From positions 1 to 30,265 of the forward strand of contig NZ_JAYGHY010000030.1 of the NCBI RefSeq assembly GCF_034931305.1: a stretch of DNA of 30,265 bases, given 5' to 3'. The notes beneath the pieces are model-generated. The model was not told the DNA's origin and ran no database searches. It worked only from the letters and a program-made list of their open reading frames with translations. This document shows, one piece after another, positions 1 through 8,292 of the stretch (within the stretch, counting starts at the first letter, position 1; every line of letters begins with the position of its first letter). This stretch comes from Cyanobium gracile_A. Its GTDB lineage: Bacteria > Cyanobacteriota > Cyanobacteriia > PCC-6307 > Cyanobiaceae. The position numbers were made by a program, and so were the translations under genes.

Positions 1-631
1 CCGTCGGTGCGGGTCTGGCGGCCGGCCTGGGGGCGGGCTTGGCGGCTGCAGCGGGCTTGGCGGCAGGCGCGGCGGCCGGTTTCAGCCGCAGCCGGGTGCC
101 GGATTCCACGTGGTTGGGATCGCTGATGCGGTTGATCGCGATCAGTTGCTTCAAAGGGACGCCGTAGCCCTCGGCGATCCCCGAGAGGCTTTCGCCGCGG
201 CGCACCACATGCTCGGAGGCCTTGCGGTTGTAGCTGGTGGCAGCCGCTCTGGCGTTCCCGGAGGAGGGCACCACCAGCTTCTGGCCAGCTTCGATGTGGT
301 CGGCCGTGCTGAGGCCGTTCAGCTGCATCAGGCGGCTGACGGTGATGCCGTGGCGCTCGGCGATTTCGGAAAGGGTTTCACCCCGGGCCACGGTGAGGCT
401 GCCTCCTGCCGCCCGGGCTCGAACGGCGCCACCTGGCAGGGTAAGGGCCCGGCCGGCCTCCACGAGATCGGGATCGCTGATCCCGTTCACCTTCATCAGG
501 GTGGACACGCTCACCTTGTATCGGGCGGCGATGTCGGAAAGGGTTTCGCCGGGCTTGACGACCACTTCGGCCGCCAGAACTGGCAGCGGCAACACCATGG
601 CTAGAGCCAAGGCGAGGAGGGGGCGGCGCAT
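1..631 (-). CDS. Secreted triple-LysM peptidoglycan-binding protein (3' end beyond window)
   Basis: The frame is open from an ATG at 631 to the left edge, so about 210 N-terminal residues are visible and the C-terminus is missing. Residues 1-20 form a signal peptide (MRRPLL start, long Ala/Leu core, cleavage near VLA-AE). Three LysM repeats follow at about 23-66, 77-119 and 137-178, each with the family pattern GE(T/S)LS-IA and a closing 'V-x-(A/S)G-x-L' turn. After them comes an Ala/Pro/Lys-rich linker (about 180-210) of the kind that leads into another domain, often an M23 peptidase or an amidase; that domain would lie outside the window. LysM binds N-acetylglucosamine in peptidoglycan, so the protein should act in the periplasm or at the cell wall. 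It lies downstream of the aldehyde dehydrogenase on the same strand, 86 nt away. Confidence 0.9.
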   Translation of the reverse strand, partial: MRRPLLALALAMVLPLPVLAAEVVVKPGETLSDIAARYKVSVSTLMKVNGISDPDLVEAGRALTLPGGAVRARAAGGSLTVARGETLSEIAERHGITVSRLMQLNGLSTADHIEAGQKLVVPSSGNARAAATSYNRKASEHVVRRGESLSGIAEGYGVPLKQLIAINRISDPNHVESGTRLRLKPAAAPAAKPAAAAKPAPRPAARPAPT

Positions 632-684
632 GGGCACTAGGGATAGCTGCGCGCACGTTAAGGTCCAACTCCCGGCCCGCCCAG

Positions 685-695
685 CCCCCCCCCCC
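685..695. repeat. 11-nt C/G homopolymer in an intergenic gap
   Basis: Eleven consecutive C on the plus strand (G on the coding strand) lie between the aldehyde dehydrogenase stop and the LysM gene start, about 55 nt upstream of the LysM start codon. It is the longest homopolymer I noticed in a non-coding part of the window. It may simply reflect the high GC content. Confidence 0.7.
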
Positions 696-717
696 GACCG
701 ATTGGCGGGTGCTCCCC

Positions 718-2142
718 TCAGCCCATCAGGCGCCGGATCAGGCCGAGCTTGCCGGCATAGGGGGGAAAGCGGACGGGGGGATCGGGCCACAGCGGCCGGC
801 TGAGCACGGCGCGCTGGTGCGAGAAGGTCAGGAAGCCAGCTTCTCCGTGGTAGCCCCCCATGCCGCTGGGGCCGATGCCGCCGAAGGGCAGGTTGGCCAT
901 GCCCCCCTGGACCACCACATCGTTGACCACGACGCTGCCGGAACTGGTGCCCGCCAGCACCCGTTCCCGCTCCCCCCGGCCACCGCCGAACAGGTAGAGG
1001 GCCAGGGGCTTGGGGCTCCGGCGCACCAGGGCCAGGGCCTCCTCCAGGTTGCCCACCGACAGCAACGGCAGGATCGGGGCGAACAGCTCCTCCTGCATCA
1101 GCGGGTCGATCTGGGGCTCCTCCACCGCCACCAGGGTGGGCTCGATCTTTCGCATGGCCCCATCGCAGCGGCCGCCCAGCAGCACCTGGCCCCGGTCGCG
1201 GGCCTGGGCCAGGTGCCCCGCGAGGCGCTCGAAGCGGTCGGCGTTGACGATCCGGCCCAGGTCAGGGCTGGCCAGGGGATCCTGGCCATAGAGCGCGCGC
1301 CCTTGCTCGGCAAACGCCGCCACCAGGGCGTCCCGCACCCCTGGCATCACCAGCACGTGGTTGGGGGCCAGGCAGGTCTGGCCGGCGTTGAGACAGCGTC
1401 CCCACAGCAGCCGTCGGGCCGTGATGGCCGGATCCGCGCCGTCCAGCACGATCGCCGGGTTCCTGCCTCCCAGCTCCAGGGTGACGGGGGTGAGATGGCG
1501 GGCAGCCGCCGCCATCACCAGCCGTCCCACCCGCTCCCCACCGGTGTAAAGGATGTGGTCGAAGCGTTCCTCCTCCAGCAACCGGCTGGCCACGGCCCCG
1601 TCGCCGCAGACCACCTGGACCACCTCGGGTGGGAAGTGGCTGGCCAGCAGCTTGGCCAGCAGGGCCGCCGAAGCCGGGCTCTGCTCGGAGGGTTTGAGCA
1701 CGGCCGTGTTGCCGGCGGCCAGGGCATGCAGCAGGGGGTGGAGGCAGAGATCGAAGGGGTAGTTCCAGGCGCCGATGATCAGAACGCAGCCCAGGGGCTC
1801 GGCCCGCACCGCCCCCTGGCCCGGCCAGGCCCACAGCGGCAGCGAGCGGCGGCGGGGACGCATCCAGCCAGCCAGGTGGCGCCGGGTGTGGCGCAGCTCC
1901 TGGCGCAGGGCCGCCAGCTCGAAACTGGCCTCCACCTCAGGACGGCCCAGATCGCTGGCGAGGGCCTCCACCATCCGCTGGGCCGCCGACTCCAGCAGGT
2001 GATCGAGGCGCTGGAGCTGCTCCAGCCGCCAGTCCAGGGGACGGGTGGCGCCTCCTCCCACCAGCTCCCGCATCGCCGCCACCGGCAGGGGCACGATCGA
2101 GGGGCTGGTGTCTGGGCTGGTGGGAGTGACCGGAGTGGTCAT
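718..2142 (-). CDS. NAD(P)-dependent aldehyde dehydrogenase
   Basis: The 474-residue protein belongs to the aldehyde dehydrogenase superfamily and oxidises aldehydes to carboxylic acids. Visible active-site features are Asn127 in GAWNYPF, the cofactor-binding Lys150 in LKPSEQSP, Glu223 in LELGGRNP, and the nucleophile Cys257 in NAGQTCLAPN. The C-terminal EELFAPILP and LPFGGIGPSGMGGYHG segments are also typical. The length fits the class-3 / fatty-aldehyde dehydrogenase-like group; cyanobacterial members act on long-chain aldehydes or apocarotenals, but the substrate cannot be read from sequence. I start at the ATG at 2142 because the family alignment begins soon after it; an in-frame ATG at 2181 would add 13 residues. 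There is no obvious hydrophobic tail, so the enzyme is probably soluble. Confidence 0.93.
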   Translation of the reverse strand: MTTPVTPTSPDTSPSIVPLPVAAMRELVGGGATRPLDWRLEQLQRLDHLLESAAQRMVEALASDLGRPEVEASFELAALRQELRHTRRHLAGWMRPRRRSLPLWAWPGQGAVRAEPLGCVLIIGAWNYPFDLCLHPLLHALAAGNTAVLKPSEQSPASAALLAKLLASHFPPEVVQVVCGDGAVASRLLEEERFDHILYTGGERVGRLVMAAAARHLTPVTLELGGRNPAIVLDGADPAITARRLLWGRCLNAGQTCLAPNHVLVMPGVRDALVAAFAEQGRALYGQDPLASPDLGRIVNADRFERLAGHLAQARDRGQVLLGGRCDGAMRKIEPTLVAVEEPQIDPLMQEELFAPILPLLSVGNLEEALALVRRSPKPLALYLFGGGRGERERVLAGTSSGSVVVNDVVVQGGMANLPFGGIGPSGMGGYHGEAGFLTFSHQRAVLSRPLWPDPPVRFPPYAGKLGLIRRLMG

Positions 2143-2199
2143 GGCTGGCGCCTTTCCCCCCAGGCTGGCAAACGCCGCCACCGGCGGGCCCGCGGCGGT

Positions 2200-2778
2200 T
2201 CAGCCGCCGCCGCAGCCGGCCTGGAAGACGGCCCGCCTGAGGTTGTCGATCCTGGCTGAACCGGGTCCATCGAAGGCATAGAGCAGGGCCAGTCCCAGGC
2301 TGATGTCGTCACGATCGAACGCCTGCTGGATCGCGGCCCACCAGGCGATCGGATCCCTGCCCAGGCTGGCTAGCTCCTTCTGGGCCCTCTCCATCCGGCT
2401 CGCCGGATCCCCCTCCAGCACGATCACGGCGTAGTCGTCGGCCTGAACGCCCTGGGGCCGCAGCATCAGCACCAGCCGCTGACCCGGACGCATGGGGGCC
2501 AGGGGCCAGGGGATCGGGCCCTCGATGGGTTCCCCGGGCAGGGCCCGGCGTTGCCACAGCAGTTCGCCCTCCCGTTCGATCCTGACCTCGTCGAGGGGTT
2601 CGGTGCTGAGGATCGTGGGCGTGGCGATGGCCACCACCGCCACCGCCTCGCCCTTGGCGTTGAGGGCGAGCCTGGGGGTGAGCACGCAGACGGTGGTGGC
2701 CCGGAGGGGGGCTGCGCAGGAGACAAGGGCAACAGCGAGGCCGATCGCCAGGCAGGTCCGGCGCACGGCGGACGACAA
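2200..2778 (-). CDS. Unidentified exported protein
   Basis: I do not recognise a family for this 192-residue protein. Residues 1-28 look like an export signal: basic SSAVRRT, then a hydrophobic core ending ALVSCAAPLRA. The LVSC tetrapeptide could be a lipobox (Cys21), or the signal may be cut by signal peptidase I after LRA. The mature part has a beta-rich first half (residues 30-125) with GQRLVLMLRPQG, and a helical second half with DPIAWWAAIQQAFDRDD. It ends in CGGG. The gene is 57 nt upstream of the aldehyde dehydrogenase on the same strand and 30 nt from the GAP-family stop, so it may be co-transcribed with them. GC-rich codon use matches the neighbours. Confidence 0.75.
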   Translation of the reverse strand: MSSAVRRTCLAIGLAVALVSCAAPLRATTVCVLTPRLALNAKGEAVAVVAIATPTILSTEPLDEVRIEREGELLWQRRALPGEPIEGPIPWPLAPMRPGQRLVLMLRPQGVQADDYAVIVLEGDPASRMERAQKELASLGRDPIAWWAAIQQAFDRDDISLGLALLYAFDGPGSARIDNLRRAVFQAGCGGG

Positions 2779-2808
2779 CGGGATACCGAAGAACGCGAGC
2801 CTGTGACG

Positions 2809-3609
2809 CTAACGGCCGCCGCTGCTCAGCCGGTCAGCGTCATCAGGTTCAGCCCATGCAGCCCCTTCGACCAGCAGGTAGGCGCCCAGCACCAGGGCAA
2901 GCACCCCCACGAGCCACTCGGCCTTGTGCTGCAGCCAGTCCTCCAGTTGCATGATCGGCTCCCGGATCGCCCCGCCGCTCACCAGCCAGGCCAGGGGCGG
3001 CAGCAGCAGCAGGGAGCTGGCCATCAGCGTGAACAGCCCCGTCACCTCCGCGTCGGCGGTGAGTCCGGGATCGTTGAGCAGCAGCAGACCGGCCTCCTTG
3101 AGATAGAAGACCAGGTTCTCCGGGGTGAGCAGGGCGCTGGTGGCACCGATCAGCACCAGGGTGAAGGTGCTGAAGTCGGGCAGCTGGTTCATCAGCCGCA
3201 GGGCCATGCCCTCGTCGCCGATGTTGGCCTGGGGAGTGAGCTGATACAGCCCCAGGCCCACGAGGGCGCCGGCCCCGAGCAGGTCGATCAGCACCTGCTC
3301 CCGTTCACCGTGGCTGAGGCTGATGGCAAAGGCCTCCCCCAACACCATCAGCAGCACGATGGCCAGGGCATTGGCGGCCGCCCAGCCCGCCACGTAGGCC
3401 ATGGCCCGCTGCAAGGGCGAACGCCCCAGCAGCAGCAGGGTGACCACCGCGATGTGCAGGGGGCTGAAGGCGATGCCGATCCCGAACAGGGACGACTGGG
3501 TGATCAGCGCCGGGGAGAGGAGGGCGGGAACGCCGAGGCAGACGGGAGACAACAGGGGCGGCAAGCAGACCGTCCGGGCGGCGGGGGTTGCCCATTCTCG
3601 GGCATCCAT
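2809..3609 (-). CDS. GAP-family (SfLAP/Sap-like) polytopic membrane protein
   Basis: The 266-residue protein resembles the GAP family (sulfolipid-1-addressing protein type). A long hydrophobic N-terminus contains GIGIAFSPLHIAVVTLLLL, which matches the characteristic 'ALSP-P---V-LLL' first helix. About six membrane segments follow: around AYVAGWAAANALAIVLL, IDLLGAGALVGLGLY, FTLVLIGATSALLTP, LFTLMASSLLLLPPLAWL and WLVGVLALVLGAYLL. Family members are thought to be small-molecule or lipid exporters related to LysE folds; the substrate is unknown. I start at the ATG at 3609 (MDAREW). The frame stays open far upstream, but that extension is only antisense to the solute-binding protein gene. It is divergent from that gene across a 162-nt promoter region that carries a long inverted repeat. 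Confidence 0.8.
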   Translation of the reverse strand: MDAREWATPAARTVCLPPLLSPVCLGVPALLSPALITQSSLFGIGIAFSPLHIAVVTLLLLGRSPLQRAMAYVAGWAAANALAIVLLMVLGEAFAISLSHGEREQVLIDLLGAGALVGLGLYQLTPQANIGDEGMALRLMNQLPDFSTFTLVLIGATSALLTPENLVFYLKEAGLLLLNDPGLTADAEVTGLFTLMASSLLLLPPLAWLVSGGAIREPIMQLEDWLQHKAEWLVGVLALVLGAYLLVEGAAWAEPDDADRLSSGGR

Positions 3610-3673
3610 CCGGCGCTCTGCGAGCGGGACCAGGGGTGTTGCGACCCTTTGCCCCTGCCGATTCGGTGGGTAA

Positions 3674-3704
3674 GTTTGAGCACAACGAGGTGACGTGCTC
3701 AAGC
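3674..3704. promoter_or_regulatory. Long inverted repeat in a divergent promoter region (candidate operator)
   Basis: TTGAGCAC (3676-3683) and GTGCTCAA (3695-3702) are perfect 8-bp reverse complements separated by 11 nt. An outer wobble pair and a further G-C pair extend the arms to 3674 and 3704. The dyad lies between the divergent GAP-family and solute-binding lipoprotein genes, 65-98 nt from either start codon. There is no T-run on either side, so a terminator is unlikely. The arm spacing (19 bp centre to centre, about two helical turns) fits a dimeric regulator; which regulator is unknown. Confidence 0.5.
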
Positions 3705-3760
3705 CCTTCGGATCCGCTTCTGTGGCGCCTCCATGGAGTGCCCGTTGCAGCCCGGAGTTC

Positions 3761-3766
3761 AGGAGG
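3761..3766 (+). promoter_or_regulatory. Strong Shine-Dalgarno that fixes the lipoprotein start
   Basis: AGGAGG sits 5 nt before the ATG at 3772. It selects this ATG over the upstream in-frame ATG at 3733. Most genes in this window have weak or no Shine-Dalgarno, so this consensus site stands out. Confidence 0.75.
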
Positions 3767-3771
3767 CCTGG

Positions 3772-5061
3772 ATGCATCATTGCTGGTTGGCGTCGAGAAG
3801 GGAGCGTTGGCAGCCCAGGCGATGCGAGAAGGCAAAGGGCTTGGTCGGCCGGCTGTTGCCCCTCACCCTGGTGTTGCTCTGCGGCGGGTGCGGCCTGAGC
3901 CTTCCCAGCGACCACACCCTGGTGGTGTACGTCGAGAGTGAGGTTCTGCGTGACCGGCGACTCGCCGCCCTGAGTCGCCAGGCCAACCGGAGGATCATCG
4001 AGGGGTTGAGCGACCGTTTTCGCTTGCTGCGCCCCGATGCCCGCGTGCACATCAGATTCCTGCCGAAAGAGCGCCTTCTGCCCGTCCTGCGGGATCGCGC
4101 CCTCCTCGGCCTGGGACCCGATCTGGTGCTCAGCGAATCGACGCTGGCGCGCGCTATCGCCGCGGAGGGCCTGAGTGAGCCCGTCGACCTTGCCGCTATC
4201 CGTTCGGAGTTGCCCGACCTGCGGTTCATCGAAGCGTTCAAGAGCCCGCAAGGGCAGGAGGCGATCCCGGTCACCGCCGAGCCCCAGCTGGCCTGCTTTG
4301 ATCGGCGGCGACTCAAGGTCTCGCCCGACAGCCTGGAGGAATTGTTGCCGACAGCCGCCGCCGGGCTGCGGGTGGGACTGCCGCTGAAGATCCGGGATCT
4401 CTACTGGACCAGCAGTGCCTTCGGCGCTTCCGGGCCGCTGGAACGGCTGATGGAGGTGAAGTCTGGAACGGCCACGTTGCCGCTGGGCGATCGGGAGGCC
4501 CTCCAGCGCTGGATCGCCTGGCTGGGTGCAGCCAACCTGCTTCAGAATGTCAGCTTTCATGACGCGAACAGCGACCTGGAAAGCCTGCTGAGCCAGGGCA
4601 ACGTCGATTGGATCAGTTGCAGCAGCCTCTCGATCGGCAAACTCCAGAAGGTGATGGGCCGCTCCCTGGGGGTGGCCCCGCTGCCTGGCCTCCCTGGTGA
4701 GCCCGCCGATTTCCTGCTCCGCCTGGTGGTCTTGAGTTTCGGGATTGACTCCACCGAGGCCCAGCGCAACCTGGCCGAGGCGTTTGCCCTGCTGCTGGTG
4801 AACGACGTGAGCCAGAAGCAGCTCATGCTGCTGGTGCCGGGGGTGGTTCCGGTGAATCGCAACGTCCCGCTGCCCACCAAGAGTTCGCAGATGTACCGGG
4901 CTCTGGCCGAAAGCGTGTCCCACGGCAGGTTGCTCCCTTCGGCCACCGGCGCCGTCGACGCCAACGCCGCTCGCCTGGAAGGCCAGCTGACCCGGCTGAT
5001 GGCCGGTGAGCTGCGGTCCGACCGGGTGCTGCCGGCCTATCTGATCGGCGGGCCACCATGA
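3772..5061 (+). CDS. Extracellular solute-binding lipoprotein (ABC-type SBP fold)
   Basis: The protein has 429 residues from the ATG that follows a consensus ribosome site. A basic N-region (about 29 residues) and a hydrophobic segment end in LLCGGC; Cys40 is a plausible lipidation site, although the lipobox (CGGC) is not ideal. The mature part looks like a family-1 periplasmic binding protein: an opening strand LVVYVESEV, then a glycine/aspartate region GLGPDLVLSESTLARAIA typical of the 'PD(V/L)' stretch in these proteins, a hinge region around EAIPVTAEPQLACFDR, and a C-terminal QKQLMLLVPGVVPVNRNV segment. No permease or ATPase gene is adjacent. Instead the stop overlaps the start of an MscS channel gene by ATGA (5058-5061), which implies translational coupling. 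The ligand is unknown. The protein should sit in the periplasm, anchored to a membrane. Confidence 0.85.
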   Translation: MHHCWLASRRERWQPRRCEKAKGLVGRLLPLTLVLLCGGCGLSLPSDHTLVVYVESEVLRDRRLAALSRQANRRIIEGLSDRFRLLRPDARVHIRFLPKERLLPVLRDRALLGLGPDLVLSESTLARAIAAEGLSEPVDLAAIRSELPDLRFIEAFKSPQGQEAIPVTAEPQLACFDRRRLKVSPDSLEELLPTAAAGLRVGLPLKIRDLYWTSSAFGASGPLERLMEVKSGTATLPLGDREALQRWIAWLGAANLLQNVSFHDANSDLESLLSQGNVDWISCSSLSIGKLQKVMGRSLGVAPLPGLPGEPADFLLRLVVLSFGIDSTEAQRNLAEAFALLLVNDVSQKQLMLLVPGVVPVNRNVPLPTKSSQMYRALAESVSHGRLLPSATGAVDANAARLEGQLTRLMAGELRSDRVLPAYLIGGPP

Positions 5062-6298
5062 GTGAGCTCGTCTTTGCCCTGTCCGCCTGGGTGGCGCTTC
5101 TGCTGCGTCCCCAGGTGATCGGCCAGTGGTTGCCGGTAGTCCTGCTCATGCTCGGCTATGGGCTCCTGGTGCGCCGCCGGATGCGGCGGCGGGGCGGCTC
5201 GCGGTGGCTGGTGGGCTTCGCCGGCCTCTGCGGCCTGCTTTACCTGCTCGTCTGGGCGCTGGGAGCGATCGGTCTGCCGATGGGACTGGCGCGGGATCTG
5301 GCCTGGATCAACCTCCTCTGGGGGGTGCTGATTCTGCTCAGGCTGCTGCTCAGCAGGACGTGGGGCCTGGGACCCACGGATCGGCTTTACCTGCAGGTGG
5401 TGAAGCCGGCCTTTCTGGTGGGGGTCCTGTTGTTTCTCGGCGATCGGCTCAATTCGCTCGACGAGGTGGGCGCCATCGGCCTGCTGGAGCTGTTCGGCAG
5501 GACCTACACCGTCAGCGATCTGTTGATCGTTCTGCTCTTTCCCTATTTCCTTGTTGTGCTCAGCGGCCTGTTGGTGAACCTCATCCGTGGGCTGCTGCAG
5601 ACGATCCTCGACGTCTCGGACAGCAGCCTCCAGGTGCTGGCCCTGTTGCTCCGCTACCTGATTGTGGGCCTCGGCTTCCTGTGGCTGTTCAACGTCCTCG
5701 GGCTGAGCGGCACCCCGCTGGCGGCATTGGTGGGGGGGCTGTCGGTGGGGCTGGGATTCGGGATCAAGGAGGTGTTCTCCAATTTCGTCAGCGGCGTCTG
5801 GCTTCTGTTCGAGGGCTCCGTCCGGCCCGGAGATGTGCTCTTCATCGATGGCGATCCCTGCATGGTGCGCCGCATGGGATTGAGGGCCGCCACGCTGTGG
5901 CGCCAGCGCGATAATGCCGAACTGGTGATACCCAACCAGGTGTTCTTCACCAATCAGACCACCACCTATACCGGCACCGATCGCATGCGCCGCGGGCAGG
6001 TGGCTGTGTCCGCCGCCTACCGGCACGTCCCCAGCGAGGTGATCGCCCTGCTGGAGGCCACCGCTCGTTCCATGCCTCGGGTGCTGAGGGAGCCGGCGCC
6101 AAGGGCCTACTTGATCAGCTACGGCGATTCCGGCATCAACTACGTGGTGCGCTACGGGATTGCCGATCCCCTGGAGAATCTCGGCATCTCCTCGGAACTG
6201 TCCGATGCGGTCTGGAAAGCCTTCGAGGCCTATGGCATCGAGATCCCCTTTCCCCAGCGGGTGGTTCACCCGGCGGGGGGAGGGAGGTTGGAGGAAAA

Positions 6299-6317
<19 letters not shown>
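5058..6317 (+). CDS. MscS-family mechanosensitive ion channel
   Basis: The 419-residue protein has about five or six hydrophobic segments (roughly 24-37, 50-72, 84-98, 116-128, 152-176, 192-215) before the pore helix. Residues 221-252 carry the MscS TM3 signature: small residues alternating in ALVGGLSVGLGFGIKEVFSNFVSG. The beta domain follows (VRPGDVLFIDG, about 255-265), ending with IPNQVFFTNQ (291-300), which matches the family's IPN motif. A cytoplasmic alpha/beta domain completes the chain. MscS channels open on membrane tension and release osmolytes; several relatives are instead ligand-modulated. The gene overlaps the solute-binding lipoprotein gene by 4 nt. Its last 19 nt lie antisense to the 3' end of tRNA-Thr, so the final residues (ALDET) are dictated by the tRNA acceptor region. 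Confidence 0.93.
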
Positions 6318-6370
<53 letters not shown>

Positions 6371-6380
6371 ATGTGGAAGG

Positions 6381-6462
6381 TGGGCCGGGTTGGATTTGAA
6401 CCAACGTAGGCAGAGCCAGCGGATTTACAGTCCGCCCCCATTAACCACTCGGGCACCGACCC
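6381..6462 (-). tRNA. tRNA-Tyr (anticodon GTA)
   Basis: The 82-nt class II tRNA has acceptor GGGTCGG/CCGGCCC (one T-G pair) with discriminator A, anticodon stem GCGGA/TCCGC around the anticodon GTA, a long variable arm (TGGCTCTGCCTACG region) and T loop GTTCAAATC. A Tyr-Thr tandem is a common bacterial arrangement. CCA is not encoded. Confidence 0.96.
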
Positions 6463-6531
6463 GAACCACACCTTCAGAACTTACCAGCCGACCTTCCCAC
6501 CACCTCCCGGCCCTCCCCTCCTCTGTCCCCG

Positions 6532-6987
6532 ATGCGCCTGCTCGTGCTCCATGGCCCCAACCTCAACCTGCTCGGCCAGCGGGAGCCCGGCCTCTACGGC
6601 CGCAGCACCCTGGCGGCCATCGATGCCGCCCTGGAGCAGCAGGCCGCGGCGCTCGGGGTGGAGCTCGCCTGCTTCCAGAGCAACCACGAGGGGGCCCTGG
6701 TGGACCGGATCCACCAGGCGGGAGGGCAGGCCGGGAGCCCGGCCAGCGAGGGGATCCTGATCAACGCCGCCGCCTACACCCACACCTCGGTGGCGATCCG
6801 GGACGCCCTGCTGGCGGTGGCCCTGCCCTTCGTGGAGGTGCACCTCAGCAACGTGCATGCTCGCGAGGCCTTCCGCCATCGCTCCCTGCTGGCGGACCGG
6901 GCCCTTGGGGTCATCTGCGGCTTCGGGCCCACCAGCTACCGCCTCGCCCTCGAGGGACTGGTGGCCCATCTGCGGGCGGCGGCATGA
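6532..6987 (+). CDS. aroQ: 3-dehydroquinate dehydratase, type II
   Basis: The 151-residue enzyme catalyses 3-dehydroquinate to 3-dehydroshikimate, the third step of the shikimate pathway, in the cytoplasm as a dodecamer. The sequence shows the full type II signature: HGPNLNLLGQREPGLYG (catalytic Arg17 and Tyr22), SNHEGALVDRIH with the conserved Glu, INAAAYTHTSVAIRDAL, and VEVHLSNVHAREAFRHRS. The length is normal for the family. The ATG is well placed before the conserved LLVLHGPN. The stop overlaps the start of miaE by ATGA, so the two are probably translated together, although their functions are not obviously linked. Confidence 0.97.
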   Translation: MRLLVLHGPNLNLLGQREPGLYGRSTLAAIDAALEQQAAALGVELACFQSNHEGALVDRIHQAGGQAGSPASEGILINAAAYTHTSVAIRDALLAVALPFVEVHLSNVHAREAFRHRSLLADRALGVICGFGPTSYRLALEGLVAHLRAAA

Positions 6988-7616
6988 GCGGCGCCTCCAT
7001 GCCCGTGGCGGCCGAGGCGCCGGTGGCCGCGGCGGCCCGGGTGCGGTGGCTGGCGACCCCCAGCAGCGCCGCCTGGCTGGAGCAGGCCCTGGCCCACCCG
7101 GAGCTGCTGCTGATCGACCATGCCCACTGCGAGCGCAAGGCGGCCGGCGCCGCCCTGCAGCTGATGTTCCGTTACCCCTCCGACGGGGAGCTGGCGGCGG
7201 TGCTCAGCCCCCTGGCCCGGGAGGAACTGGAGCACTTCGAGCGGGTGCAGGCCCTGCTGGAGCGTCGCGGCACCGGCCTGCGGGCCCTGGCCGCCCCGCC
7301 CTACGGCGCCGCCCTGGCCGCCCTGGTGCGCCGGCAGGAGCCGGAGCGCATGCTCGACAGCTTCCTGGTGGCGGGTCTGATCGAGGCCCGCAGCCACGAG
7401 CGGATGGCCCTGCTGGCCGCCCACAGCCCCGATGCGGAGTTGCGGGACCTCTACGCCGACCTGCTGGCCAGCGAGGCGCGCCATTTCGGCCTCTACTGGC
7501 TGCTGTGCGAACGGCGCTGGCCCCGGCCGGTGGTGACCGATCGGCTCACGGCCCTGGCCGCGAGCGAGGCGGAGATCCTCTCCAGCCTCCATCCCCAGCC
7601 GCGCATGCACAGCTGA
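6984..7616 (+). CDS. miaE: tRNA-(ms2io6A) hydroxylase MiaE-like di-iron protein
   Basis: The 210-residue protein belongs to the MiaE family of ferritin-like di-iron hydroxylases, which hydroxylate the isopentenyl side chain of ms2i6A at position 37 of certain tRNAs. Candidate iron ligands are visible in order: Glu50 (HAHCERKAAG), Glu81/His84 (EELEHFERV), Glu134/His138 (IEARSHERM) and Glu164/His167 (SEARHFGLY). The spacing fits the four-helix bundle. The first 18 residues are Ala/Val-rich and probably disordered. It overlaps aroQ by 4 nt and converges with mtnD with only 9 nt between the stops. A general ferritin-like role cannot be excluded, but the motif set is specific. Confidence 0.9.
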   Translation: MSGASMPVAAEAPVAAAARVRWLATPSSAAWLEQALAHPELLLIDHAHCERKAAGAALQLMFRYPSDGELAAVLSPLAREELEHFERVQALLERRGTGLRALAAPPYGAALAALVRRQEPERMLDSFLVAGLIEARSHERMALLAAHSPDAELRDLYADLLASEARHFGLYWLLCERRWPRPVVTDRLTALAASEAEILSSLHPQPRMHS

Positions 7617-7625
7617 GCCGCCCTG

Positions 7626-8192
7626 TCAGGCCGCGGCCATCACCTCCTCCAGCAGCGGGAAGCGCGTGGCGATCGGATCGCCGGTGAAGCTGGCCACCCA
7701 GCCGTCGCTGTTGTCGAAGAAGCGCAGGGCGCAGAAGGACGGACGCGCGCCGGTGTCGAACCAGTGACGGGTGCCGGCGGGCACCCCGATCCAGTCGCCC
7801 TGCTCACACACCACCTGGAGCACCTCGTCGGCGATGTGCAGGCAGAAGAGCCCGCGGCCCTCCACGAAGAAGCGCACCTCGTCCTCGGCATGGGTGTGCT
7901 CGGAGAGGAACTTCGCCCGCAGAGCCGCTCTGTCCGGGTGATCGGGGCCGAGGCGGATGGCATCCACCGTCCGGTAGCCCCCGTCGGCCTGGACCCGGGC
8001 GATCTCAGTGGCGTAGGCGGACAGGATCGCCGTCTGGTCGGCGTCCGCCGCCAGAGCCACCGGTGTGGCCCAGCGCTCGAAGCGCACGCCCCGGGCCGCC
8101 AGTTCGCTGGCGATCCGATCGCCGTCGCCGCTCTGCACAAGGGGAGCCTCGTGGCTGCCGCCTGAGGCGGAGCGGATCACCAGGTGGGTCAT
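7626..8192 (-). CDS. mtnD: Acireductone dioxygenase (methionine salvage)
   Basis: The 188-residue cupin matches acireductone dioxygenase, which cleaves the acireductone of the 5'-methylthioadenosine salvage cycle to the keto-acid precursor of methionine and formate (Fe form). The metal site is complete: His99, His101 and Glu105 in EHTHAEDEVRFFVEG, and His143 in AGTRHWFD. The length is standard. The start ATG at 8192 is preceded on the coding strand by GGAGCGCTCCG, a 10-bp palindrome whose GGAG can serve as the ribosome site 7 nt upstream. No other mtn genes are in the window. Confidence 0.96.
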   Translation of the reverse strand: MTHLVIRSASGGSHEAPLVQSGDGDRIASELAARGVRFERWATPVALAADADQTAILSAYATEIARVQADGGYRTVDAIRLGPDHPDRAALRAKFLSEHTHAEDEVRFFVEGRGLFCLHIADEVLQVVCEQGDWIGVPAGTRHWFDTGARPSFCALRFFDNSDGWVASFTGDPIATRFPLLEEVMAAA

Positions 8193-8292
8193 CGGAGCGC
8201 TCCAGGGCGTTCAGGGAAGCTGCAGCCTAGAAAGGCCCGACGCGGACCTCACCCCCATCGCAGACCCCGCATCCAGCGCCGGCCTCACCCTG

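Noticed and set aside
709..2259. 516-codon plus-strand frame
   Set aside because: Shadow of the aldehyde dehydrogenase, which has all active-site motifs; the shadow protein is Gln/Gly/His low-complexity.
3610..4923. Long upstream extension of the GAP-family frame
   Set aside because: It is antisense to the solute-binding protein, Gln/Gly-rich and without family features; the membrane protein makes sense only from about 3609.
8065..8292. N-terminal extension of cobI from ATG 8065
   Set aside because: It lies antisense within mtnD and adds 76 residues unlike any tetrapyrrole methylase; the domain begins near 8281.
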